The notes: generated by a model not told the origin, from the sequence alone. DNA of 64,000 bases from Paludibacteraceae bacterium (GCA_017454915.1 JAFTCC010000014.1:1-64000), one strand, 5' to 3'. Shown: positions 9,299 to 19,715, counted from the stretch's first letter. A program made the numbers and translations.

Positions 9299-9329
9299 TT
9301 TGCCATTCGCCGATTTAATCGTAACTTTG
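9299..9329 (+). promoter_or_regulatory. Promoter of pheT
   Basis: TTTG (9299-9302), 19 bases, TAACTTTG (9322-9329). It is divergent from the neighbouring promoter, with six bases between the two -33 elements. The pheT ATG follows 32 bases after the -7 box. Confidence 0.7.
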
Positions 9330-9361
9330 CATTAAGAAAAAAAACATATAATAATTGCAGC

Positions 9362-11821
9362 ATGAACATCTCATACAAATGGCTAAAGCAATACGTTGAC
9401 CTGCACGGCGACGCAGTTGAAGTAGGCAAACAGCTGACCAGTATCGGACTTGAAGTAGAAGCAGTTGAAGAGCACGAAACGATTCGCGGAGGGCTCAAAG
9501 GTCTTGTCGTAGGCGAAGTTCTGACTTGTGCCGTCCACGAAAATTCTGACCACCTTCACGTAACCACCGTCAACATTGGCGGACCAGAACCGCTGCAAAT
9601 CGTCTGCGGGGCTCCCAACGTGGCAGCTGGGCAAAAAGTTATCGTAGCAACACTCGGAACCGTATTATATGACGGCGATGAGAGTTTCACCATCAAACGT
9701 TCAAAAATACGCGGAGTGGAAAGTTTCGGCATGCTCTGCGCAGAAGATGAAATCGGTGTGGGCAACAGCCATGACGGCATCATCGTCTTACCCAACGACA
9801 CACCCGTAGGAACCGCCGCTTCCGACTACTACGGCGTTGAGAGCGATTGGGTAATAGAAGTTGACATAACGCCCAACAGAGCGGACGCCGTTTCGCATTA
9901 CGGCGTGGCACGCGATCTATACGCATACTACGTAGCACACGACCTTCCCACAGCACTGCGCCGACCCGACATCAACGGCTTCGCTGCAGGACAAGGCAAG
10001 AGTTCTGTCAGCATTCGCGTTGAGAATACAGAAGGATGCCCAAGATATAGCGGACTCGTAATAAGAGGCATCAAAAACCAAGAATCGCCAGACTGGCTCA
10101 AAAACGCGCTACTAACCATCGGTCAACGCCCAATCAACGCCGTGGTGGACGTAACCAATTACGTGCTTATGGAAACAGGGCAACCCATGCACGCATTTGA
10201 TGCCAAGAAAATCAAAGGCGACACCATCGTTGTGCGAAATGCCGTAAAGGATGAACCCTTCGTGACACTCGATGGCGTTGAGCGCAAACTTAACGAGCAC
10301 GACCTCATGATATGCAACTCCGAAGAACCCATGTGCATAGCCGGTGTCTTCGGAGGATTGGACTCGGGCACTACACTCGAAACGACTGACGTATTCCTCG
10401 AGAGTGCATACTTCAACCCCGCGCAGATACGACGCACCGCACGACGCCACCAACTCTCGACAGACTCATCGTTCCGCTTTGAGCGCGGCGCCGACCCCAA
10501 CATCCAGCCTTTCGCACTCAAACGCGCGGCCACACTGATTACCGCAATATGCGGAGGGACAGTGGAAAGCGACATCATGGACGTGAAATCACAAGACTTC
10601 CCTCCATTTCAAGTAACACTCTCGCTCAGTAATGCCAATAAACTCATTGGCAAGGAAATAGGCAAAGATAAAATAGAGCAAATACTAAAAGCTCTTGAAA
10701 TCACAATCGAAAGTTTTGACGGTGAAAACTACCATCTGCTCGTACCGCAATACCGCGTTGACGTGCAGCGAGAATGCGACGTCGTTGAAGATATACTACG
10801 CATCTACGGCTACAACAACGTCGAATTAAGTTCAAGTCTCCACAGCAATCTCAGTTTCAGTCCCAAACCGGACCCAGTCAGACTACAAGAACTCATTAGT
10901 AACCAACTCAGCGCCTGCGGCTTCAACGAGATACTAAATAACTCTCTCACCCGAACCGCCTACTACGAGAACAGCCAACTCTACCCCATCTCCAACGCTG
11001 TTCGCATACTCAACCCGCTATCCGCAGACCTCGGAGTTATGCGGCAGACAATGCTATTCGGAGGCCTTGAAAGCATAGAGCGAAACGTCAACCGCAAAGC
11101 CCAAAACCTCAAATTCTATGAATTCGGTAACTGCTATCATTTCGATGAGGCAAAACGACGCGAAGGTGCGGCACTTTCGCCATATTACGAGGAATATCAC
11201 CTCTCACTTTGGCTCACCGGCGCAAAAACAGAGCAGTCGTGGGTTATGCCGCAAGAGAAAAGCACATTCTACCAGCTCAAAGCATACGTTGACAACATTT
11301 TACTCCGGCTTGGCATCAACACAGACCGCTGCCGCTACGAAGAATTGGAGAACGAAACCTACTCACAGGCACTTCGCATAATCTCACCTTCAAAAAACGA
11401 ACTGGGAACAATCGGCATCGTACGAACCGAAATACTCAAAGAATTTGGGCTTGACAATGACGTGTTCTATGCAGACCTGCTATGGAAGGCACTCGTTGCA
11501 GAGTCTAAAAAATACAAACTTGAGGCTGCCGAACTCAGCAAATATCCCGAAGTGAAACGCGACCTCGCCCTGCTTGTAGATAAGTCAGTGCAGTTTGCCG
11601 ATATGAGGCAAGCTGCGTTCAACACCGAAAAACGGCTTCTCAAACGAGTTTACTTGTTTGACGTGTATGAAGGCAAAAATCTGCCGAATGGCAAAAAGTC
11701 ATACGCTCTCAGCTTCATACTGCGCGACGACAACCGCACATTAGAAGACAAGCAAATTGACCAGATTATGCAACGCCTCCAAGCCATGTACGAAAAACAA
11801 TTCGGAGCGACAATAAGATAA
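9362..11821 (+). CDS. pheT: Phenylalanyl-tRNA synthetase beta subunit
   Basis: The beta subunit of the alpha2-beta2 enzyme that charges tRNA-Phe. At 819 residues it is full length. It starts with the family opening MNISYKWLKQYVDLHGD, then the EMAP/OB-type tRNA-binding domain (about 40-155, with VVGEVLTCAVHENSDHLHV), and the B3/B4 editing domain with SSFRFERGADP. The B5 domain and catalytic-like core follow, and a C-terminal anticodon-binding domain ends at KSYALSFILRDDNRTLEDK. The partner pheS is not in the window, so the subunits are encoded apart, as is common in Bacteroidota. A hairpin terminator follows at 11843-11898. Confidence 0.96.
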   Translation: MNISYKWLKQYVDLHGDAVEVGKQLTSIGLEVEAVEEHETIRGGLKGLVVGEVLTCAVHENSDHLHVTTVNIGGPEPLQIVCGAPNVAAGQKVIVATLGTVLYDGDESFTIKRSKIRGVESFGMLCAEDEIGVGNSHDGIIVLPNDTPVGTAASDYYGVESDWVIEVDITPNRADAVSHYGVARDLYAYYVAHDLPTALRRPDINGFAAGQGKSSVSIRVENTEGCPRYSGLVIRGIKNQESPDWLKNALLTIGQRPINAVVDVTNYVLMETGQPMHAFDAKKIKGDTIVVRNAVKDEPFVTLDGVERKLNEHDLMICNSEEPMCIAGVFGGLDSGTTLETTDVFLESAYFNPAQIRRTARRHQLSTDSSFRFERGADPNIQPFALKRAATLITAICGGTVESDIMDVKSQDFPPFQVTLSLSNANKLIGKEIGKDKIEQILKALEITIESFDGENYHLLVPQYRVDVQRECDVVEDILRIYGYNNVELSSSLHSNLSFSPKPDPVRLQELISNQLSACGFNEILNNSLTRTAYYENSQLYPISNAVRILNPLSADLGVMRQTMLFGGLESIERNVNRKAQNLKFYEFGNCYHFDEAKRREGAALSPYYEEYHLSLWLTGAKTEQSWVMPQEKSTFYQLKAYVDNILLRLGINTDRCRYEELENETYSQALRIISPSKNELGTIGIVRTEILKEFGLDNDVFYADLLWKALVAESKKYKLEAAELSKYPEVKRDLALLVDKSVQFADMRQAAFNTEKRLLKRVYLFDVYEGKNLPNGKKSYALSFILRDDNRTLEDKQIDQIMQRLQAMYEKQFGATIR

Positions 11822-11842
11822 ACGCTCCACATATTTCCACCC

Positions 11843-11898
11843 AAGAAACACGCCAAGGCACACCATTCAGGTAAAGCGGTCTTGACGTGTTTCTTTTT
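11843..11898 (+). terminator. Terminator after pheT
   Basis: Arms AAGAAACACG-c-CAAG and CTTG-a-CGTGTTTCTT around a 22-base loop, ending in a T run. It follows the pheT stop by about 20 bases. The rest of 11822-12014 shows only the porin promoter. Confidence 0.6.
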
Positions 11899-11981
11899 AC
11901 CTTGATTGTGATGTCAATTTGTCTCAATATGAGCCAAGTTGAGCTCAACATTCCGCATACGACTTTTAGACAGCAACCTAT

Positions 11982-12012
11982 TTTGTTTATTGCCAAAAAA
12001 ATTGTAACTTTG
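11982..12012 (+). promoter_or_regulatory. Promoter of the porin operon, overlapping the translation start
   Basis: TTTG (11982-11985), 19 bases, TAACTTTG (12005-12012). The first ATG is at 12015, only two bases beyond the -7 box, so transcription should begin at or inside the start codon. A second in-frame ATG lies at 12021. Confidence 0.65.
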
Positions 12013-12014
12013 CA

Positions 12015-13910
12015 ATGAGTATGCGCATATTTCGTCACTTTTGGGTTTTGATGACTTTGTTGTCTGTATGTCAAGTTGTTACGGCTCGCATAAAGCCGAA
12101 CATACCCCGTATTGTGAAAACATGGCAATTACGCGACATTACAGCAGAAGTTGACACGGTGGTTTTCGATACACTCTATCTGAATTATTTCCTCAAAAAT
12201 CCTATCGACCAATACTCAATTGCCAACGCATACAACGCGACATGGCTCTCCGCCGTGCAACCAAAAATTTACTTCGACCGCGTGCGTAAGAACGACTTCC
12301 TCTTCGCTGACAACTACAGCCCATTTTTCATTACGCCTCAAGACGTTCGATACTATAACACTCGACTGCCATACAGCAACATCACATACAAGACCGGCGG
12401 CGTAACATACCGTAAAGAAGACAACGTCAGTTTCATATTCACCGGCAACCTCAACAAACGAGTCAACCTCGGCATTACGCTTGAGTACCTCTCGCCTGTC
12501 GGTCAATACCAAAATCAGTCCAGCAAAGATTTCACTGGTAGCCTATTCGCAAGCTACGACGGTGAAAGGTATTACTGCAGAGGATCAATGTCCTTAACCA
12601 CAATCCGAAGCCACGAAAACGGCGGAATAGAAACAGAGGAAAGCCTAAACAAAAACGTCAAAGCGCAGGACATTGGCACCAAATTAAGTGAAGCTCTTTC
12701 TGCATTCCGCTACCTGTCAGCCTTTTACAACCACGGCTATCATTTCGGCACATATCGCGAGCGGGCGGTGCCTGGCACAGACTCCATTGCACGCGATTTC
12801 ATACCCGCATTCACTATCAGCCACGCCCTGCAAATCGACGGCTCATACCGAAGCTTCAAAGAACGCAAAGTCGCCACTAACTTTTTTGAAGAAACATTCC
12901 GCAACCCGAACGTCACGTGGGACACAGCTCATGTGTTCAACATTAAGAACACGGTGCTTGCCACATTTGAAGAAAGCTTTAACAAAGCAGGATTCGGCAT
13001 CACGGCATACGCATATAACGAAATACAGCGCTACAACTATTTCAGGACAGACAGCGCGCTTACAAACCAATGGGTTAACAGCACACGAGTCGGAGGCATA
13101 TTAAGCAGGCGAAACGGTCGGTACGTGGACTTCACCATCAGAGGTGACGTGTGTGTAGCAGGCTATAAACTCGGGGAGTTTGACATCAACGGCAACGTAA
13201 CAGGCAGATTCAAAGCAGGAAAAGACAGCATAAGCATAAGCGCTGACGCATACCTCAAAAACGAACAAGCAAGTTACTTCACACGCAAATACTCTTCTAA
13301 CCACTACTGGTGGCTCAACGATTTCGACAAAGTACTGCGCATCTACGGAGGCGGAAAAATTAAATACCCGACCAAGTACGTACAGACAGAATTGAAAGTG
13401 GGATTTGAAAACATCCGCAAATTCATATACTTTGGAAGCGACGGTAAGCCGCATCAGTACGACGGCAACGTACAAGTGTTCAGCGCTGACCTCAAGTTCA
13501 ACATCAGCACCAAGCGCTTCGGAATGGAAAACAACGTGGTCTATCAGCACTCATCAAGCGAAGTGCTGCCGTTGCCCGACATCTCACTCTACCACTCCAT
13601 CTACTACAAAGACAGATGGTTCAAAGTCTTTGACATACAAATCGGAGTTGACGTCAGATACCACACCAAGTATTATGCACCGCTCTACAATCCCGCAACC
13701 GCACAGTTTGACATTCAGCGCGAAAAGAAAGTCGGGAACTATCCCGTCCTTTCTGCATTCATCAATGCAAAACTCAAAACCGTACGTTTCTACCTGCTGT
13801 TGAGCCATTTCAACTACTGGTTCAGCAACTACCAATACTACTCCATGCCCGGATACCCGCTCAATCCTGTGCAATGGAAATTAGGCGTGTCGTGGGCATT
13901 CTTCGACTGA
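12015..13910 (+). CDS. Putative outer-membrane porin (Porin_10 family)
   Basis: A 631-residue predicted outer-membrane beta-barrel of the Bacteroidota putative porin family (Porin_10). The N-terminus is a signal peptide (hydrophobic stretch VLMTLLSVCQVVTA, cleavage before about residue 25), followed by many alternating strands rich in Tyr, Phe and Asn. The family-like region DYGERYYCRGSM is approximated here by SYDGERYYCRGSM near residue 190, and the protein ends in the barrel-type residues WKLGVSWAFFD. The start could be 12015 or 12021, because the promoter box almost touches the first ATG. Two bases separate its stop from the next gene. The substrate is unknown. Confidence 0.82.
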   Translation: MSMRIFRHFWVLMTLLSVCQVVTARIKPNIPRIVKTWQLRDITAEVDTVVFDTLYLNYFLKNPIDQYSIANAYNATWLSAVQPKIYFDRVRKNDFLFADNYSPFFITPQDVRYYNTRLPYSNITYKTGGVTYRKEDNVSFIFTGNLNKRVNLGITLEYLSPVGQYQNQSSKDFTGSLFASYDGERYYCRGSMSLTTIRSHENGGIETEESLNKNVKAQDIGTKLSEALSAFRYLSAFYNHGYHFGTYRERAVPGTDSIARDFIPAFTISHALQIDGSYRSFKERKVATNFFEETFRNPNVTWDTAHVFNIKNTVLATFEESFNKAGFGITAYAYNEIQRYNYFRTDSALTNQWVNSTRVGGILSRRNGRYVDFTIRGDVCVAGYKLGEFDINGNVTGRFKAGKDSISISADAYLKNEQASYFTRKYSSNHYWWLNDFDKVLRIYGGGKIKYPTKYVQTELKVGFENIRKFIYFGSDGKPHQYDGNVQVFSADLKFNISTKRFGMENNVVYQHSSSEVLPLPDISLYHSIYYKDRWFKVFDIQIGVDVRYHTKYYAPLYNPATAQFDIQREKKVGNYPVLSAFINAKLKTVRFYLLLSHFNYWFSNYQYYSMPGYPLNPVQWKLGVSWAFFD

Positions 13911-13912
13911 TT

Positions 13913-14701
13913 ATGCAGCAAGAAGCAAAACATCTTACAAAACGGCAATGGCTGCTCATAGCGTTGAGCGCCACGTTACTCGTCATACTCGCCGTTGCGC
14001 AGGGTATATACAGAGGGCTAAACTTCAACGATTTCGGGCAAATGACCAAGCGCGGAAGAATAGTGGCTTGCTGCGACAACAGCCCGTGGGGATTCAGCAA
14101 AAATGCCGAAGACGGGGAAAGAGGCATTGGCTACCAAATAATGCATGACTTTGCTGACAGTTTAGGACTTGAGTTAGAAATTGTAATCAAAAACAATCCC
14201 GACGACGTGCTCAAAGAACTTGACAAGGGCTATATAGATGTCGTCATACTGCCTACAGCAATGACACGACAGATTAAGTCGAAGTACATCAACACCATAC
14301 CCCTACTCTGTACGCCGCTCGTGGCAGTCTATAACAAAAATCACGGAGAAAAAATAACTCTGGACAACATCAGCCAGCAGCAATTGACAGTGCAGCCTAA
14401 CCATGCTATAGAATTAAGACTTAAGCACTTGGAAAACGAAACAGGGCAGAACATCCGCCACAACACTGTCAATGATATTTCACTCAACGAACTTATCAGG
14501 CTTGTTAGTTTGAGCGCAATCAACGGAACTATTTGCCCCAAAGCGCTGGCAGATACCTACTGTGAAGAGTATGATGACCTCGGATACACCCCAATAAGCG
14601 TCGAACAAGAATATGTCTGGGTGCTGAAACAAAATCGCCAACAAACGCTGAAAGTAGTAAACGAATTCTTAATTAAACAAAATTTGTCAAATTGCCAATA
14701 A
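13913..14701 (+). CDS. Membrane-anchored substrate-binding domain protein (SBP_bac_3 type)
   Basis: A 262-residue protein with one N-terminal membrane span (about residues 12-30, LLIALSATLLVILAV) and then a periplasmic type II solute-binding fold. Family features are GRIVACCDNSPWGFSKN near the start, GIGYQIMHDFADSLGLELE and LDKGYIDVVILPTAMT. This resembles amino-acid-binding proteins and the sensor part of MltF, but no lytic transglycosylase domain follows. I chose the ATG at 13913, two bases after the porin stop; a longer reading from 13874 would overlap the porin gene. Its place between a porin and clpC suggests an envelope role, but the ligand is unknown. Confidence 0.75.
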   Translation: MQQEAKHLTKRQWLLIALSATLLVILAVAQGIYRGLNFNDFGQMTKRGRIVACCDNSPWGFSKNAEDGERGIGYQIMHDFADSLGLELEIVIKNNPDDVLKELDKGYIDVVILPTAMTRQIKSKYINTIPLLCTPLVAVYNKNHGEKITLDNISQQQLTVQPNHAIELRLKHLENETGQNIRHNTVNDISLNELIRLVSLSAINGTICPKALADTYCEEYDDLGYTPISVEQEYVWVLKQNRQQTLKVVNEFLIKQNLSNCQ

Positions 14702-14705
14702 AGAT

Positions 14706-17150
14706 ATGATAAACCATTCAGATGAATTTGAATCATTAGTGACTAATGCTTTTAATTTGGCGAAGCAATATCAAAACGACCAGTTAGAACCATTGCACCT
14801 ACTGCTGAGCATAGCCACACAACAAAACAACAGTGCCATTCCCTATCTTGAGGAGCATGGCATTGAAATGGAAGAACTATGCAAAATCATACGCGAACAC
14901 CTGCAGCACGATAACAAACTCATATTAGACGGAAAAATATTCATCAGTTCTGACTGCTCACAAGTCATCAAAGTTTCAGAACTTGAGGCACGACGCACAC
15001 AGTCGCACGAAGTAACAGCAACCCACCTGCTGCTTGCCATACTGCGCAAACTCACAATGGAACCCGAAAACAGTGTGGCGGTATATCTCAATGCGCATCA
15101 GCTCACATACCAAAACATGACACAGCAGATCAACAAGCAGAATGATGGCGAAACTACACAACAACCACTCGGTAGAGAAAACGAGGAGCGGATAGAAGAA
15201 AACACACAGCCTCGCTACCGCAATATGCAAAACCGGGACACTCCAGTCCTCAACGCATATTCTCGCGACATGAGCCGACTGGCAGCCAACGGGCAACTTG
15301 ACCCTGTAATTGGCAGAGAAAATGAAATTGAACGCATCGTGCAAGTACTCTGCCGTCGCAAGAAAAACAACCCACTCATCATTGGGGAACCCGGCGTGGG
15401 AAAAACCGCTATCGTTGAAGGACTGGCACAAAGAATTTATTCACAACAAGTGCCTGTGCTACTGCGTGGGAAACGCATTTTCGAGTTAGACATGACACTG
15501 CTTGTGGCAGGCACAAAATACCGTGGGCAATTTGAAGAAAGAATGAAAGGTCTGCTTTCAGAACTAAAGCAACATCCCGAAATCATATTGTTCATGGACG
15601 AACTTCACACCCTCGTGGGAGCCGGAAGCGCCGAAAGCGGAATGGATGCTGCCAACATCATTAAACCCGCCATGACGAGGGGCGAGATACAATTCATTGG
15701 GGCAACCACGACAAAAGAATACACGCGGGTGATAGAAAAAGATGGCGCGCTCAACCGCAGGTTCCAACGCATACAGGTTGAGCCAACGTCAGCAACCGAC
15801 ACCCTGGCTATACTAAAACGTCTGCAACCACAGTATGAGCAACATCACCACGTCAAATATAGCCAAGAAGCAATAGAGGCATGTGTGAGAATGGCAGAAC
15901 GCTACATTACCGACCGCGCTTTCCCAGACAAAGCCATAGACGTGATGGACGAAGCAGGAGCACGAAATCAACTGAACGTAGTGCTCACATCGCCTGAAAT
16001 CAACGACTTGGAGCAAGAACTTAACACTCTGCGCGAACAAAAGCAGGAAGCATACAAACTCCATGACAGCGCAAAACTGGCTGACATAAGACTACAAGAA
16101 ATGCGCATAAGCAAAGACCTTCACGCTTTGCGCCAAGAATTGTATAAACAACATGAAGACCAAATGCCTGTTGTTGATGCCGATACTGTAGCGGCGGTTG
16201 TAGCAATGACCACTAACATACCCGTTGAACGCGTCGCCAGCGAAGAACTGTCTCGGCTTCGGAGCATGGCGCCTTCGCTCAAGGCGGAAGTTATAGGCCA
16301 AGACGAGGCTATAGACATTGTCGTTAGAAGCATTCAACGAAGCCGAGTTGGCATAAAAGACCCCAAAAAGCCAATAGGAACATTCCTCTTCCTCGGTCCG
16401 ACAGGCGTCGGCAAAACATACCTCACGCAATGTCTCGCCAAATATATGTTTGGTTCTGAAGACTCTGTCATACGCATCGACATGAGCGAATACATGGAAC
16501 GCATAGCGGTTTCAAGGCTGATAGGCTCATCGCCGGGATATGTGGGGTATGAAGACGGAGGGCAACTCACTGAGCAAGTCAGGCGCAAACCCTATTCCAT
16601 CGTATTGCTCGACGAAATAGAGAAAGCGCACCAGGATGTGTTTAACATATTGCTGCAGGTTATGGACGAGGGCAGGCTGACAGACAGTCATGGAAGAGTG
16701 GCTGACTTTAAGAACACCATAATCATCATGACATCTAACGTAGGCTCAAAACAGATTGCTGAAGAAGGGAAAGGACTCGGTTTCCAAATCATGACTGAAG
16801 AAACAAATGCAGAAAACAACCGCCGAATAATTAACAAGGCGCTCAAAAAGACATTCTCGATGGAGTTCCTTAATAGAATAGACCAGACTGTCATTTTCAA
16901 CCCGCTCAACCGAGAAGCCATTGACAAAATCATAGACCTTGAAATCGGGAAATTGCGTAAACGCCTTGCCCTACTTGACTACACACTTAACATTAGTCAA
17001 AACACCTACGAAAAAATACGCACAGATGGCTACGACGTTCAGTTCGGCGCAAGACCTCTGAAAAGAGCAATTCAGAAACATCTTGAAGACCCGATAACTG
17101 ACTTCCTGATGAACGATGTTACCACAGTGGATAAAGAGATAACTGTATAA
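14706..17150 (+). CDS. clpC: ATP-dependent Clp protease ATP-binding subunit ClpC
   Basis: Hsp100 AAA+ unfoldase that feeds proteins to ClpP. The 814 residues hold a double Clp_N repeat (1-145), a first AAA+ module with Walker A GEPGVGKT near residue 228 and [12 protein letters not shown], a short coiled-coil middle region (about 440-480), and a second AAA+ module with GPTGVGKT near 564. A Clp D2-small domain ends the protein. The short middle region favours ClpC over ClpB, whose M domain is much longer. It begins 4 bases after the solute-binding protein gene, so porin, binding protein and clpC appear to form one transcription unit, an odd combination. Confidence 0.9.
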   Translation: MINHSDEFESLVTNAFNLAKQYQNDQLEPLHLLLSIATQQNNSAIPYLEEHGIEMEELCKIIREHLQHDNKLILDGKIFISSDCSQVIKVSELEARRTQSHEVTATHLLLAILRKLTMEPENSVAVYLNAHQLTYQNMTQQINKQNDGETTQQPLGRENEERIEENTQPRYRNMQNRDTPVLNAYSRDMSRLAANGQLDPVIGRENEIERIVQVLCRRKKNNPLIIGEPGVGKTAIVEGLAQRIYSQQVPVLLRGKRIFELDMTLLVAGTKYRGQFEERMKGLLSELKQHPEIILFMDELHTLVGAGSAESGMDAANIIKPAMTRGEIQFIGATTTKEYTRVIEKDGALNRRFQRIQVEPTSATDTLAILKRLQPQYEQHHHVKYSQEAIEACVRMAERYITDRAFPDKAIDVMDEAGARNQLNVVLTSPEINDLEQELNTLREQKQEAYKLHDSAKLADIRLQEMRISKDLHALRQELYKQHEDQMPVVDADTVAAVVAMTTNIPVERVASEELSRLRSMAPSLKAEVIGQDEAIDIVVRSIQRSRVGIKDPKKPIGTFLFLGPTGVGKTYLTQCLAKYMFGSEDSVIRIDMSEYMERIAVSRLIGSSPGYVGYEDGGQLTEQVRRKPYSIVLLDEIEKAHQDVFNILLQVMDEGRLTDSHGRVADFKNTIIIMTSNVGSKQIAEEGKGLGFQIMTEETNAENNRRIINKALKKTFSMEFLNRIDQTVIFNPLNREAIDKIIDLEIGKLRKRLALLDYTLNISQNTYEKIRTDGYDVQFGARPLKRAIQKHLEDPITDFLMNDVTTVDKEITV

Positions 17151-17270
17151 CAATTGAAAAACAAATTACTTACAATTAAGCTATTTGCCATTAAGCATTT
17201 AATACATAATAGTATATAGTGTAGTCGGCCGCTAAAAAGACAAAAAGGAATCAATTCAAAAACTCCCAAC

Positions 17271-17765
17271 GTGAACAAACAACAATACAGATACGACAAG
17301 ATTCAGAAAATCATTGAGCGAAACGACGTTGCTACCCAAGAGCAACTGCTCGGTATGCTTAAGGATTATGGCATCAACGTCAGTCAAGTTACCATATCAC
17401 GCGACCTGACTGCTCTGCATATCAAACGTCGTCTCAACTCCTCTGGCGTAATAGTTTATTGCCTTCCTGAAGCCCAAGATTACGACAAATCCAAAGCTGT
17501 ACAGCTAAACAACGCAAAAAATGAGCGGCCGATGATAGCTGATGTTAAGTTCCAGGGCACAACGTGCATCATCAAAACACGTCCATGTCATGCGCAAGCC
17601 ATAGCCGCAGCAATCGACAGCATGAACAATCCGCTTATACTCGGAACCATAGCTGGCATTGACACAATTTTCATGATTATAGCCGACAAACTCCATTACG
17701 AAACTATCCGCGCTATTCTGCGTAAGAATTTTCACTACGAAACAGAAGACGAAACAAAATCATAA
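17271..17765 (+). CDS. argR: Arginine repressor ArgR
   Basis: A 164-residue transcription regulator of arginine metabolism. The N-terminal winged helix (residues 1-75) includes QVTISRDLTALHIKR; the C-terminal oligomerisation and arginine-binding domain ends with NPLILGTIAGIDTIFMI. The family signature is GTIAGDDT, whose two aspartates contact arginine; the first is Ile here, so co-repressor binding may be altered. The start is a GTG at 17271, supported by the normal family N-terminus; a weak purine run lies about 20 bases before it. The next gene, a glycogen-debranching enzyme, follows after 12 bases, and no arginine gene is adjacent. Confidence 0.9.
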   Translation: MNKQQYRYDKIQKIIERNDVATQEQLLGMLKDYGINVSQVTISRDLTALHIKRRLNSSGVIVYCLPEAQDYDKSKAVQLNNAKNERPMIADVKFQGTTCIIKTRPCHAQAIAAAIDSMNNPLILGTIAGIDTIFMIIADKLHYETIRAILRKNFHYETEDETKS

Positions 17766-17777
17766 AAAACAAATACC

Positions 17778-19715
17778 ATGAGTTACCTAAATTTTGACAA
17801 AACATTGCTTATCAACCTCTCACGTTCATTGACGAAAGAGATGATTCGCACAAATAGAGCCGGCGCATACAACAGCACTACGCTCGTTGACTGTAACACA
17901 CGAAAGTACCACGGACAACTTGTACTTCCGCTACCCGATTTAGGACCTGACAACTATGTTCTGCTCTCCAGCCTTGACGAAACAGTAATACAGCACGGTG
18001 CCGAATTTAACCTTGGCGTCCACCAATATAAAGGCGGCACCACCAACCCCAATGGCTACAAGTACATTCGCCAGTTTGACTGTGAAGTCATCTCTCGCAC
18101 CGTTTACCGCGTCGGCGGCGTGATACTCGCCAAAGAGCGAATGCTGGTTTCGTTTGAGCCGCGCGTGCTGATTCGCTACACCCTGCTTGAGGCACACAGT
18201 CCTACCACAATACGTTTCAAACCATTCCTCGCGTTCCGCAGCGTTAACCAACTTACTCACGCCAATGACAGGGCAAACCGCTCATATCAAGAAGTGGACA
18301 ACGGAATCGGGATGCAACTCTATCCTGAATATCCGACACTCTATATGCAATTCTCAAAGCAAAATGCATACACACATAAACCGGACTGGTATCGGGAAAT
18401 AGAATACTTCAAAGAGCGCGAGAGAGGTCTGGAATATCTTGAGGACCTGCTTGTACCCGGCGAATTTGAAATGCCAATCAAGAAAGGCGAAAGCATTATC
18501 TTCTCTGCCGGCATCAGCCCCGTCAAACCGCGAGCCCTAAAAGGTGTGTGGGATATGGAAATGTCGAGGCGTAATGCCCGCACCGATATGTTCAACACGC
18601 TTAAGAACAGTGCCGCACAATTCTACAAACGTGAAGGAGGAAAATGCTATCTGCTCGCTGGATATCCATGGTTTGTAGCCGAAGCCCGCAACCAGTTCCA
18701 AGCTCTGCCCGGCTGCACTCTCACCATATCGCGAAACGAATATTGGGATGCCATTATGGACCAGACTGCCGTGCCAGAAATAAGGGCGTTCATGAATGGT
18801 CACACGGAGGATGTCAAACTGCACGGCCTTGACGAACCTGACGCACTGCTATGGGCTATCAACGCCATACAGCGCTTTGCGCAAAACCAAGGGATTGAAG
18901 AAGCCATAAAACGCTATGGTGATCTGATTACAGAAATAATGACATTCATACGCAAAAATAAACATCCGCGACTGTTCCTACACAGCAACGGACTTGTTTA
19001 CACTAACGGAACCGAGCAGCCCGCAACATGGATGAACGCTGTCGAAAATTCAAAACCCATCACACCACGGACAGGTTATATAGTTGAAATCAACGCCTTA
19101 TGGTATAACGCACTATGCTTTACAGCAGAGGTAGAACGCGCACGCCATCACCTGCATGATGCAGATATGCTTGACTATCAGGCAGAAATCACCAAAGGCT
19201 CATTCGTTAACTACTTCTGGAACGGATTATACCTTGACGACTACGTTGTTGACCTCTATCACGACAAAGAAGTTCGTCCCAACATGATTTATGCCGTTTC
19301 ACTTCCCTACTCTCCGCTCGACCGCAAACAGCAGAAATCCGTTCTTGACATCTGTACGAAAGAACTGCTCACCGCCAAAGGACTACGTACACTATCACCC
19401 AAAAGCGGCGCCTACAGGCCTATGTATGTAGGAGGACTGCTTGAGCGCGACAGAAACTACCACAACGGACCGGTTTGGCCGGCAACCATTGACGCATACG
19501 TTGAAGCCTATCTGCGCATTTATAAAAACAGCGGAAGAAGTTTCGTAGAACGTATCCTTGTTGGCTATGAAGCCGAAATGGACCAATTGTGCATCGGTAC
19601 AATCAACGAACTCTACGATGGCAACCCGCCATACTTCGGACATGGAGGAATGTCATTCGCTACATCCGTTGCGGCTGTGCTACGTGTAATTGAACTGAAA
19701 AATAAACTCGAATAA
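17778..19715 (+). CDS. Glycogen-debranching amylo-alpha-1,6-glucosidase
   Basis: A 645-residue cytoplasmic enzyme of the bacterial glycogen-debranching family (GDE). An N-terminal beta-rich domain (about 1-270, with YNSTTLVDCNTRKYHGQLV) is followed by an (alpha/alpha)6 glucosidase domain with ARNQFQALPGCTL, LHGLDEPDALLWAINAIQRF, GTEQPATWMNA and HNGPVWPATIDAY. Such proteins remove the alpha-1,6 branch glucose from stored glycogen. It follows argR by 12 bases and probably shares its transcript. A strong bidirectional terminator lies about 140 bases downstream, and the sequence in between (19716-19857) shows nothing recognisable. Confidence 0.9.
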   Translation: MSYLNFDKTLLINLSRSLTKEMIRTNRAGAYNSTTLVDCNTRKYHGQLVLPLPDLGPDNYVLLSSLDETVIQHGAEFNLGVHQYKGGTTNPNGYKYIRQFDCEVISRTVYRVGGVILAKERMLVSFEPRVLIRYTLLEAHSPTTIRFKPFLAFRSVNQLTHANDRANRSYQEVDNGIGMQLYPEYPTLYMQFSKQNAYTHKPDWYREIEYFKERERGLEYLEDLLVPGEFEMPIKKGESIIFSAGISPVKPRALKGVWDMEMSRRNARTDMFNTLKNSAAQFYKREGGKCYLLAGYPWFVAEARNQFQALPGCTLTISRNEYWDAIMDQTAVPEIRAFMNGHTEDVKLHGLDEPDALLWAINAIQRFAQNQGIEEAIKRYGDLITEIMTFIRKNKHPRLFLHSNGLVYTNGTEQPATWMNAVENSKPITPRTGYIVEINALWYNALCFTAEVERARHHLHDADMLDYQAEITKGSFVNYFWNGLYLDDYVVDLYHDKEVRPNMIYAVSLPYSPLDRKQQKSVLDICTKELLTAKGLRTLSPKSGAYRPMYVGGLLERDRNYHNGPVWPATIDAYVEAYLRIYKNSGRSFVERILVGYEAEMDQLCIGTINELYDGNPPYFGHGGMSFATSVAAVLRVIELKNKLE

